Shown here in pieces: positions 1 to 6,351 of a stretch of DNA of 12,308 nucleotides. A model generated the notes under the pieces. It was not told where the DNA came from and searched no databases. It worked only from the letters and a program-made list of their open reading frames with translations. The DNA is from UBA9715 sp045614225. Lineage in GTDB: Bacteria; Actinomycetota; Coriobacteriia; Coriobacteriales; Eggerthellaceae. The position numbers and the translations under genes are program-made. Positions within the stretch are counted from its first letter, which is position 1. The number at the start of each line of letters is the position of its first letter. Location of the stretch: the NCBI GenBank assembly GCA_045614225.1, contig JAZLCO010000104.1:1-12308 (forward strand), in the 5' to 3' direction.

Positions 1-1
1 C

Positions 2-32
2 AATGAGTCAGGGGTCAGGGCACCGACTCATT
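2..32 (+). promoter_or_regulatory. Structured leader hairpin, copy 1
   Basis: An 8-bp perfect inverted repeat, AATGAGTC at 2-9 and GACTCATT at 25-32, encloses 15 nt. Within the loop GGT (13-15) can pair with ACC (22-24), leaving a 3-nt 5' bulge (10-12) and a hexaloop CAGGGC (16-21). It lies about 20 nt upstream of the ribosome binding site of the AAA+ ATPase gene. A homologous hairpin with compensatory base changes sits before the next gene (1817-1849). That pattern points to an RNA structure rather than a protein-coding extension. I do not recognise it as a known riboswitch or RNA family. Ligand, partner and function are unknown; a DNA operator is the main alternative. Confidence 0.6.
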
Positions 33-62
33 TTCGAGCGGCGTTTCGGGAAGAGGGGATGC

Positions 63-1808
63 ATGAAGGAAACGTTCTTCGCATACGTGGGCGACGAGAT
101 CTCGGAGCGCGATCTCGAACAGGCGCTCATCGCGGCTAACAAGAACTTCGACTACACGGTCAAGGTCATGCGGTCGGGCGATGACGACGAGGCGTTGTTC
201 GGCAAGATCGTGTACGACTCATACGCTTCGAACTGCCGTGACCCGGAAATCGGGGGCGGCATGCTCGCAGTCGGCGGCTACGATCTGGCGCTGTTGCACG
301 AGGCGGCGCTTTCCATCGCATCGGGCGCTTACGATCCGCACGACCGTGACGCCGACCAACGCGTGGTTGGCCGTGCGTTTCGCGATTTCGGCACCGACGC
401 CTTTAATCTGCTGAACCGCTATATGCCGTTCTCGGTGGCGTTCTTCGATACGCGCACCGGACAGTTCGTGGCTGGTCGCGGGCGCGACCTGGGGTTGCAG
501 GAAAGCTATGCCAACCTGTTCTATGGCCGCACCGCGTCGGGAGCCTATGCGTTCTCTAACAATGAGGGCGTGCTCGCGCAGTTCGTGGGTCAGGTCTTCC
601 CAGTCGAGCCGCACACGTATTTCATCGATGGCGTCTTCACCACCTACCGTGACCCCTCGTTCAGGCGCACCGACGACGCGGGCATCGAGTCGAACTACAG
701 CAATGCGCGCGATATCATCGGCCTGGTCAATCGCATTCTCGAGCAGGCGGCCGATGACTCGCTGCGCCAGACAATCGAGCGGTTGTTCGATGAGTACTTC
801 GAGTCGCAGGCGCCGCGAGAGCGGATTGCGTCTTTCGTGGAAGCTAACCTCGATGGTGAAGTTGCGGGCAAGGTATCTGAGCTCATCGACGCTCGCATCG
901 ATGGTCTAGCAACCACAAATCGTGTGGATGCCCAGCTCACGAGCCGCTATAAACAGATTCTCGACGACTTCATCGGCGTGAACGCTGTGCCGCACACCAA
1001 CATCGTGAAGCTCGGCGATGTGCAACTTGCGCAGACGGGTGTTGCTTACTACCACGAGAAGTTCGAGCAGGTACTCACGCAGGTCCAGCTCGACGAGCCG
1101 GTCATGCTCATCGGGCCGGCAGGTTCGGGTAAGAACTATGCTGTGTCGCAGGTAGCTGACGGTTTGGGCTTGCCCATGTACTACACGAACAATGCCTCCA
1201 ATGAGTTTAAGCTCACAGGTTTCATTGATGCAGGTGGTACCTATCGCGACACCCAGTTTTACAAGGCATTCAAGAACGGTGGCGTGTTTTTCCTCGACGA
1301 AATCGACAATTCCGACCCGTCGGCGCTCATCGTGATCAACTCGGCGTTGGCTAACGGCTATATGGCTTTCCCGCATGAAACCATCGAGCGTCATCCCGAT
1401 TTCCGCTGCGTTGCGGCTGCCAACACATGGGGCAAGGGTTCGAATCTGCAATACGTTGGGCGCAACGTGCTTGATGGGGCAACGCTCGATCGCTTCGACA
1501 TGGTCTTCTTCGATTACGATCGAAAGCTCGAGCGTGCGCTGTACCCGTCGGACGAGCTGCTCGAGTTCATGTGGTCACTGCGCGACGCTGCCGACGATTG
1601 CCGCATCCCGCACATCGTATCGACGCGTGCCATCGGCAAATGCTTCAAAAAGGAAGCTTACGGCATGGACACCGAGACCATCCTACGCACCAACGTCATC
1701 CGTAGCCTGACACAGGACGACATGAACATGCTGGTCGGTGCCATGAAGAACATCAGCCCCGACAACAAGTACCTGCAGGTCATCAAGACCATCAGGATTT
1801 TCCAGTAA
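63..1808 (+). CDS. MoxR-type AAA+ ATPase with degenerate class II amidotransferase-like N-terminus
   Basis: This 581-residue protein has two parts. Residues about 1-205 resemble the glutaminase half of asparagine synthetase: a segment around 126-145 (AFFDTRTGQF, then GRGRDLGL) matches the usual ARDRFGIKPLYY region, and HTYF near 184 matches the PGHY region. The catalytic Cys2 is absent because the protein begins MKETFF, so glutaminase activity is unlikely. Residues about 320-510 are an AAA+ module of the MoxR/CbbQ/NorQ/CobS type: Walker A GPAGSGKN at 351-358, Walker B FFLDEID at 409-415, sensor 1 Asn454, and an arginine-finger candidate Arg477 in LDRF. The Walker A motif has Asn where Thr or Ser is normal. 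The start at 63 was chosen because AGAGGGG (52-58) precedes it; the frame is open back to an ATG at 3, inside the hairpin. MoxR ATPases act with VWA proteins as maturation or cofactor-insertion machines, and the next gene may be that partner. The AAA+ call is firm; the amidotransferase-like call is moderate; the function is inferred. Confidence 0.85.
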   Translation: MKETFFAYVGDEISERDLEQALIAANKNFDYTVKVMRSGDDDEALFGKIVYDSYASNCRDPEIGGGMLAVGGYDLALLHEAALSIASGAYDPHDRDADQRVVGRAFRDFGTDAFNLLNRYMPFSVAFFDTRTGQFVAGRGRDLGLQESYANLFYGRTASGAYAFSNNEGVLAQFVGQVFPVEPHTYFIDGVFTTYRDPSFRRTDDAGIESNYSNARDIIGLVNRILEQAADDSLRQTIERLFDEYFESQAPRERIASFVEANLDGEVAGKVSELIDARIDGLATTNRVDAQLTSRYKQILDDFIGVNAVPHTNIVKLGDVQLAQTGVAYYHEKFEQVLTQVQLDEPVMLIGPAGSGKNYAVSQVADGLGLPMYYTNNASNEFKLTGFIDAGGTYRDTQFYKAFKNGGVFFLDEIDNSDPSALIVINSALANGYMAFPHETIERHPDFRCVAAANTWGKGSNLQYVGRNVLDGATLDRFDMVFFDYDRKLERALYPSDELLEFMWSLRDAADDCRIPHIVSTRAIGKCFKKEAYGMDTETILRTNVIRSLTQDDMNMLVGAMKNISPDNKYLQVIKTIRIFQ

Positions 1809-1816
1809 GGTTTGTC

Positions 1817-1849
1817 CGATGAATCGAGGGCTAGGGCGCCGATTCATCG
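1817..1849 (+). promoter_or_regulatory. Structured leader hairpin, copy 2
   Basis: A 10-bp perfect inverted repeat, CGATGAATCG (1817-1826) and CGATTCATCG (1840-1849), begins 8 nt after the stop codon of the ATPase gene and ends just before the GAAAGGG ribosome binding site (1851-1857) of the next gene. Against copy 1 the 29-nt cores (3-31 and 1819-1847) match at 22 positions, and all seven differences are transitions. Four of those form two compensated pairs: G7-C27 becomes A1823-T1843, and T15-A22 becomes C1831-G1838. The hexaloop is TAGGGC here and CAGGGC in copy 1. Its place so close to the ribosome binding site suggests control of translation of gene 2 within the operon. That role is an inference. 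Confidence 0.6.
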
Positions 1850-1860
1850 AGAAAGGGATT

Positions 1861-2742
1861 ATGCGAGGCGTCGGGTACGACACATTTTGGATTGGCGACT
1901 ATTGGATCCGCCATTTCGTCTTCGATTCACTCGAGGATTACCTTGCATACCTGCAAAAAGCCGAAACGCACGAGGCCTTTCTGCGCGGCGCGCAGGCGAG
2001 CGAAGCTGGAAGCGAAGAGTTCACGCTCACTGAAAGCCTCGACGAGGCGATCGAGCTGTGCCGCTTCGGGTGGCACGACGGCTTCGACGACCTGGTTGCG
2101 CTCGTCGAGAAGGTAAAGCGCAACCTCGACATCAAAATCGACCCAAATCGCACGTTCCACGACTACGTGGGCTTCGCGCCCGACGTCAAGGCATATCTCG
2201 AAGGCAGCCCGCTCACGATGATCAACAAGCCTGTGGTGCACAAGCCGCTCGTGACCATCTACATGAACACGTCGTACGTCGGCAATGAGCCGCGCGAGCG
2301 CATTTACGCGCGTGGCGCGATCGTGCTTGCGGCGGCCGAGGCGCTCGAGCTCATGGGTTTCATGGTCGACCTGCGCCTCTTCGAGATGAGTTATGTTGAC
2401 AAGGACATTCACTTGAGCGAATACCGCCTCAAGATGCCCGACGAGCGCGTCAACCTGCAAAAGCTTTACTTCCCGTTATGCCATCCTGCATGGGTGCGCC
2501 GACTAAATTTCCGGCTTATCGAAACGTCGCCCAACATGACCGATGCGTGGGCCGGCTGCTACGGCATCCCAGCGGAAACGTCCATGATTCGCATGGTGCT
2601 GGGCTTGGTTGACGGTGACATCCTCATTCCGACAATTGACGAGATGAAACTCGAGGGCGTCGACGTGCTCGTCGACGCGCAGAAGCTCTTCGACCGCATC
2701 AACGTCGGCCTACCGAAAGACAAGCAGCTCGTTTTAAGATAG
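1861..2742 (+). CDS. DUF7192-like / degenerate VWA-like protein, putative partner of the AAA+ ATPase
   Basis: This 293-residue soluble protein has no signal peptide or membrane segment. Residues about 64-85 contain an RFGWHDGFDDLVALVEKV block. From about residue 127 a core runs KPLVTIYMNTSYV, then RGAIVLAAAEALELMGFMVDLRLFEM: a strand, a long helix and a strand, as in a Rossmann or VWA-like fold. The metal-site position has MNTSY in place of the canonical DxSxS, so any MIDAS is degenerate. It resembles what I recall of DUF7192 proteins, which I could not verify. The start at 1861 follows GAAAGGG (1851-1857). An in-frame ATG at 1819 lies inside the hairpin and is less likely, though a weak TAAGG precedes it. 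It follows the AAA+ ATPase gene by 52 nt, in the arrangement of MoxR/VWA pairs such as NorQ-NorD or CbbQ-CbbO. The pairing is inferred from order and fold. Confidence 0.6.
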   Translation: MRGVGYDTFWIGDYWIRHFVFDSLEDYLAYLQKAETHEAFLRGAQASEAGSEEFTLTESLDEAIELCRFGWHDGFDDLVALVEKVKRNLDIKIDPNRTFHDYVGFAPDVKAYLEGSPLTMINKPVVHKPLVTIYMNTSYVGNEPRERIYARGAIVLAAAEALELMGFMVDLRLFEMSYVDKDIHLSEYRLKMPDERVNLQKLYFPLCHPAWVRRLNFRLIETSPNMTDAWAGCYGIPAETSMIRMVLGLVDGDILIPTIDEMKLEGVDVLVDAQKLFDRINVGLPKDKQLVLR

Positions 2743-2942
2743 CGTGCAATTGGCATCAAATATCATTTCACCAGTTCAATAGCCTCATACGCAGAGTTCC
2801 AACCTTTCATTTCACATGCAATAGACCCCTTTACCCGATGGCAGCAACAGCGAGATTGCTAGGGTGATGATGGGTGCCGCTATCGTTTCAGTTCGCGGTG
2901 TGCCGTGGGACGGGTGCCCAAAACGATAATAGGGGGAGAAAG
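2743..2942 (+). promoter_or_regulatory. Leader region of the first molybdoenzyme gene with a candidate RNA structure
   Basis: This 200-nt gap has no gene. An 8-bp perfect inverted repeat, TATCGTTT (2881-2888) and AAACGATA (2921-2928), encloses two small helices: CGG/CCG around a TGTG loop (2896-2905), and TGGG/CCCA around 7 nt (2906-2920). Together they would make a three-way-junction-like fold ending 2 nt before the AGGGGGAG ribosome binding site (2931-2938). A further hairpin AGCAA/TTGCT spans 2843-2860. I see no convincing sigma-70 promoter; TTGGCA (2750-2755) with TTCAAT (2775-2780) is poor, with 19-nt spacing. A cofactor- or substrate-sensing leader is conceivable, but I cannot match it to the Moco riboswitch consensus by eye. 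Confidence 0.4.
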
Positions 2943-5420
2943 ATGACAGAAGCTATTCCGGGCAAGAGCGGCGCGAGTGCAGAATCTATCAAGCAGGGCG
3001 AAGCCTTGGGTTGGGTAACGCCTGCAACAGACGCTCATCCCGAGAATCCGTATGCGTGGGGCGAGACGAATGGCGTGAAATATCGTCGTGGATCGAGGTT
3101 GCCCCGCATTGTCGATGTGGCAGCTCCACGTCCAGCTGCGGAGACACCCGATGTTCCTTGGAAATGGGAAGAAGACGGCATGACCGTCATCCGCGGCACA
3201 GCACGTTCCGCGCCGGGTTGCCACAACGTGTGCGGCATCTTGACCTATGTCAAGGACGGCAAGATCGTGAAAGTCGAAGGCGATCCGGAGGATCCGTACA
3301 ACCAGGGCCGTTTGTGCAGCCGCTGCTTATGCGTTCCCGATTACATCTATCACGAGGATCGTCTGCTCTATCCGATGAAGCGCGCTCGGGAAGATCGCGG
3401 CCAGGACAAGTTCGAACGCATCACGTGGGATGAGGCGTACGACATTATCGAGCGCGAGTTCAAGCGCGTTGCTGCAGAATACGGCCCTGAGTGCGTCGCG
3501 TTCTGCCAGGGAACGGGGCGCGATATCGTTCAAATCACGCGTTTGAACGCATCCATGGAATCGCCGAGCAAGGGTGTGCCGTACTTCGCTGGCAATTCGT
3601 GCTACCTGCCTCGCATCGCCTCTATGGCCTGCATGTTGGGTGACCCGTGCTTTATGGACTGCTCGCAATTCCTTCCCAAGCGCTACGATGATCCGCGCTA
3701 CGTCGTTCCCGAATACTGCATCATCTGGGGACATCAGCCCTTCTATTCCAACGCCGATGGATTCTTCGGCCATTGGATCACCGACCTGATGAAGCGTGGC
3801 ATGAAGGTTGCGGTCGTTGATCCGCAGCTCACTTGGATTGCCGCGAAGGCTGGCGAGGACTGGCTGCGCGTGCGTCCTGGTGCGGATGGGGCACTGGCTA
3901 TGGCCATGCTCAAAGTCATCTGCGATGAACAACTTTATGATCAGGATTTCTGCGACAAGTGGGTATATGGCCTCGAGGCCGTGTGCGAGCGCGTAGGCGA
4001 ATACGACCTCGACGACCTATGCGAGAAGGCCTGGGTTGCCAAAGAGGATGTCGTTCGCGTCGCTCGCACTTATGCAACCAGCAAGCCTGCTGCCATCCAG
4101 TGGGGCGTTGCTCTCGACCAGCAGACTGGTGGCCAGCAAGCTGCGCATACGCTGACGGCACTGTGGACCATCACCGGCAATCTCGACGTGCCTGGTGGCA
4201 ACGTTATCGGTCAGGCGTGCTGGGGCATCGATCAGCCGAATTGGACGGGATGCTGGGGCTATGATGAGCTGCTTACTCCCGAAGAAGACGCGCGTCGCAT
4301 GGGTTACGACATCTATCCGATGTTCCGTGTTGGTTTCAAGGAAGTGTGCTCGGATGTCACGATCAAATCGTGGGAGAGCGGCGAGCCGTACCGCTTCAAA
4401 GCAGCCTATTTTGCGACGAGCAATTTCCTGTCATGCATGGGGGCGCAGACGCCCAAACAGCTCGAGTGGTACAAGACGCTCGAGTTCACGGCGTTCGCCG
4501 ACTTGTTCATGACGCCGACTATCATGGCTTTGGCGGACGTTGTTCTGCCGGCTGCCACCTATGAGGAGCGCAATGGTTTCGGTGGTCTCAACCCTTACCG
4601 CATTAGCTGCATCACGAAAGCCATCGAGCCGGTAGGCGAGTGCCGCGACGACATGACCATCTTCCTGCAATTGGGCAAGCGTCTTGCCACGCCACGCAAC
4701 GAGGACATTGCTTGGCCGTGGGACACTGTCGAGGAAATGTGGGACTACGCGCTTGAGAGCGGCGGGTTCAACTGGGAGCAGCTGCGTGAATCAGTATGGA
4801 AGTACCCTGAGTTCGAGTACCGCAAGTACGAGAAGGGGTTGCTGCGTCCTGATGGCGGTCTAGGTTTTGCCACCGAAACCGGTCGCGCCGAGATTTACTC
4901 GATGGTCTTCCATCACACGAGTTGGTCTGGTCTCGATCCCCTGCCAAGCTATGTTGAGCCGTTCGAGTCGCCGTACAGTGCTCCCGAGGATGTGGAGGAA
5001 TATCCCTACATCGTCACGTCTGGCGCTCGTGTTCCGCACTTCTTCCACTCGGAGCATCGTCAAATTAAGAAGCTTCGTCGCTTGCATCCTGACCCTCTGT
5101 GCTACATCCACCCTGAAACGGCGAAGAAACACGGCATCGAGGAAGGCGAGTGGTTCTGGCTCGAAAATAAGTATGGCAAGTGCAAATACAAGGCGTCATA
5201 TAACGACACGTACGACCCGCGCGTCATGCAGTGCGAGCATGGTTGGTGGTTCCCGGAGCGCACCGATGAAGCCGAGGAGTGCCTTGAAGACGAAAATCGT
5301 GGCTTGTTCGGCACGTTCGAGAGCAACATCAACAACATGATTCCATTCCAAGCTGGCGTGTCGGGGTTCGGCTCGAACTACAAGTGCATGATGTGCAAGA
5401 TTTACAAGGACGAGCGATAG
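2943..5420 (+). CDS. Molybdopterin-dependent oxidoreductase (DMSO reductase superfamily, acetylene hydratase/dehydroxylase-like)
   Basis: This 825-residue molybdo-bis-PGD enzyme begins with an extension of about 85 residues with no Tat or Sec signal, so it should be cytoplasmic. The FeS region has Cys93, Cys97 (GCHNVCG) and Cys125 (GRLCSR), spaced C-x3-C-x27-C, but the usual first Cys is Ala90. Cys128 and Cys130 lie nearby. The core follows: ITWDEAYDIIEREFKRVAAEYGPE, a GNSCYLPR segment in which Ser219 or Cys220 is the candidate Mo ligand, VAVVDPQLTWIAAKAGEDWLRVRPGADGALA, ITGNLDVPGG, and ADVVLPAATYEERNG. A C-terminal dinucleotide-binding domain runs from about 687, with HGWWFPE and a Cys-rich tail (KCMMCKIY). 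The HGWWFPE feature recalls the acetylene hydratase/catechol dehydroxylase-like branch, so a hydratase, dehydroxylase or reductase is possible. The substrate cannot be read. The start at 2943 follows AGGGGGAG; an in-frame ATG at 2874 lacks such a site. No FeS partner gene is adjacent, and a terminator follows. Confidence 0.9.
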   Translation: MTEAIPGKSGASAESIKQGEALGWVTPATDAHPENPYAWGETNGVKYRRGSRLPRIVDVAAPRPAAETPDVPWKWEEDGMTVIRGTARSAPGCHNVCGILTYVKDGKIVKVEGDPEDPYNQGRLCSRCLCVPDYIYHEDRLLYPMKRAREDRGQDKFERITWDEAYDIIEREFKRVAAEYGPECVAFCQGTGRDIVQITRLNASMESPSKGVPYFAGNSCYLPRIASMACMLGDPCFMDCSQFLPKRYDDPRYVVPEYCIIWGHQPFYSNADGFFGHWITDLMKRGMKVAVVDPQLTWIAAKAGEDWLRVRPGADGALAMAMLKVICDEQLYDQDFCDKWVYGLEAVCERVGEYDLDDLCEKAWVAKEDVVRVARTYATSKPAAIQWGVALDQQTGGQQAAHTLTALWTITGNLDVPGGNVIGQACWGIDQPNWTGCWGYDELLTPEEDARRMGYDIYPMFRVGFKEVCSDVTIKSWESGEPYRFKAAYFATSNFLSCMGAQTPKQLEWYKTLEFTAFADLFMTPTIMALADVVLPAATYEERNGFGGLNPYRISCITKAIEPVGECRDDMTIFLQLGKRLATPRNEDIAWPWDTVEEMWDYALESGGFNWEQLRESVWKYPEFEYRKYEKGLLRPDGGLGFATETGRAEIYSMVFHHTSWSGLDPLPSYVEPFESPYSAPEDVEEYPYIVTSGARVPHFFHSEHRQIKKLRRLHPDPLCYIHPETAKKHGIEEGEWFWLENKYGKCKYKASYNDTYDPRVMQCEHGWWFPERTDEAEECLEDENRGLFGTFESNINNMIPFQAGVSGFGSNYKCMMCKIYKDER

Positions 5421-5441
5421 CGCTCGGGCCATGAAAGCAAG

Positions 5442-5476
5442 AGGCGGCGCCCAATCGCAGGAGTGCCGCCTTTTTT
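5442..5476 (+). terminator. Rho-independent terminator after the first molybdoenzyme gene
   Basis: The perfect 7-bp stem AGGCGGC (5442-5448) and GCCGCCT (5465-5471) has a 16-nt loop and runs into six Ts (5471-5476). It lies 22 nt after the stop codon at 5420 and separates this transcription unit from the SpoVA-like genes that start at 5499. Confidence 0.85.
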
Positions 5477-5498
5477 CGACGAGATAGGTGGTTGAACT

Positions 5499-5888
5499 GT
5501 GGAAATAGCAAAGCAAGTCGGTCGGGCGTTCCTGACCGGAGGAATCCTTGCGCTGATGGCAGAAATCGTACGCGTGTTGCTCCTGTTCGCATTGGGCGAA
5601 ACGTCGCCCTTTGTGATACCCCTCACGCTGATGATCATGTGCCTGTTTGCCGTCGTTACGTTCCCCTCGGGGCTGTACAACAAGTGGACGGACTTTGGCT
5701 TCATCGGGGCAATGCTGCCCATTTCAGGGCTCACAGCTGGTGTGGCAGCCGCTTATTGCGGTGCGCGGAAAGCTACGGGTTCGGTGGCCGAAGGTGTGAA
5801 AGCGGGCATCATGCTCGTCGTACGCCTTTCAGGTAGCGGTTTGGTTGTGGCGTTCGTCGTGGCGCTTGTCGTTTCGTTCGTACTGTAA
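5499..5888 (+). CDS. SpoVA-like small membrane protein 1
   Basis: This 129-residue, strongly hydrophobic protein has about four membrane segments, near residues 10-33, 38-60, 66-90 and 102-129. The opening GRAFLTGGILALMAEI and the central GFIGAMLPISGLTAGV resemble the AFLVGGLICxxGQ and GAGAxxPxTGF patterns of SpoVAC/SpoVAEb, the membrane proteins that move dipicolinic acid in spore formers. It starts with GTG at 5499, preceded by AGGTGG (5485-5490). An AGGAGG at its stop codon leads directly into the second SpoVA-like gene 12 nt later. No SpoVAD-like protein is present, and Coriobacteriia are not known to sporulate, so a role in moving the substrate or product of the adjacent molybdoenzyme is a reasonable inference. 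The family call comes from pattern recognition only. Confidence 0.65.
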   Translation: MEIAKQVGRAFLTGGILALMAEIVRVLLLFALGETSPFVIPLTLMIMCLFAVVTFPSGLYNKWTDFGFIGAMLPISGLTAGVAAAYCGARKATGSVAEGVKAGIMLVVRLSGSGLVVAFVVALVVSFVL

Positions 5889-5900
5889 GGAGGTCGGCTC

Positions 5901-6269
5901 ATGTCAGTTTTGCAATTTGTTCTCGCATTCGTCGTGGGAGGATGCCTGTGCGCATTCTTCCAGTTCATCGTGTCGGCCACACATTGGAATCCTCAGCACG
6001 TTCTTATCGGCAGCATCTCGCTGGGCGCCATTCTCATGCCATTTGGCATCATGGGAGTACTCGAGAGCATCGGCGGTGCTGGCGCTATCGCTACGTTCAT
6101 GGATGCAGGCGCCGCGTTCGCTGGCACGCTCGTAGCGGGCTTCAAAGCGGGCAACTGGATGGCGTTTGCCATGATCATATGCGTCGTGGTGCTCCAGATA
6201 CCGCTTGGTATCTTCGCAGGAAGCCTGTACGCGAAGCGCCATCCAGAAGAATTCGAACACGGTGAGTAG
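5901..6269 (+). CDS. SpoVA-like small membrane protein 2
   Basis: This 122-residue membrane protein has about four hydrophobic segments (near 3-25, 33-57, 60-88 and 93-115) and a short charged tail (YAKRHPEEFEHGE). FVVGGCLCAFFQFI, ILMPFGIMGVLESIGGAGAIATFMDAGAAFAG and the following GFKAG give the clearest SpoVAEb/SpoVAC likeness of the pair: a glycine-rich first helix, then a GGAGA turn. AGGAGG (5888-5893) sits 7 nt before the ATG. It is distinct in sequence from the protein encoded just upstream, so the two may form a heteromeric channel or transporter. Substrate and direction of transport are unknown. Confidence 0.7.
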   Translation: MSVLQFVLAFVVGGCLCAFFQFIVSATHWNPQHVLIGSISLGAILMPFGIMGVLESIGGAGAIATFMDAGAAFAGTLVAGFKAGNWMAFAMIICVVVLQIPLGIFAGSLYAKRHPEEFEHGE

Positions 6270-6320
6270 CGTTTGACGTCACTTAGGGAAGCTCGGAATC
6301 TGCACCTCAGGTTCGACAGT

Positions 6321-6326
6321 TATAAT
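6321..6326 (+). promoter_or_regulatory. Candidate -10 box upstream of the FAD oxidoreductase gene
   Basis: A perfect TATAAT stands at 6321-6326 in the 82-nt gap after the SpoVA-like pair. No good -35 element is seen at 17 nt; TTGACG (6273-6278) is too far away. If used, transcription would start near 6333, just ahead of GAGGGGG (6341-6347), which would make the ATG at 6325 unusable and fit the TTG start at 6352. The single hexamer could be chance. Confidence 0.3.
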
Positions 6327-6351
6327 GACTGCGAGATATCGAGGGGGCGTT

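Noticed and set aside
4..10. TGAGTCA as a transcription-factor half-site or LysR operator
   Set aside because: The short palindrome does not explain the conserved asymmetric loop or the paired changes in copy 2, which fit an RNA hairpin better.
3..62. Upstream in-frame ATG for the AAA+ ATPase gene, giving 20 extra residues
   Set aside because: It lies in the hairpin stem, the homologous stretch at 1819 changes most amino acids, and AGAGGGG sits right before the ATG at 63.
906..1451. Minus-strand open frame (181 codons) opposite the AAA+ domain
   Set aside because: It overlaps the Walker A and Walker B region of a real gene, and its composition is that of an antisense shadow.
1819..1860. Upstream in-frame ATG for the VWA-like gene
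   Set aside because: It is inside the second hairpin; GAAAGGG precedes the ATG at 1861. A weak TAAGG before 1819 means it is not fully excluded.
2874..2942. Earlier start for the first molybdoenzyme gene
   Set aside because: The extension covers the structured leader, and AGGGGGAG is placed for the ATG at 2943.
2743..2942. Moco riboswitch
   Set aside because: The context is attractive, but I cannot match the consensus helices by eye, so I left it as an unassigned structured leader.
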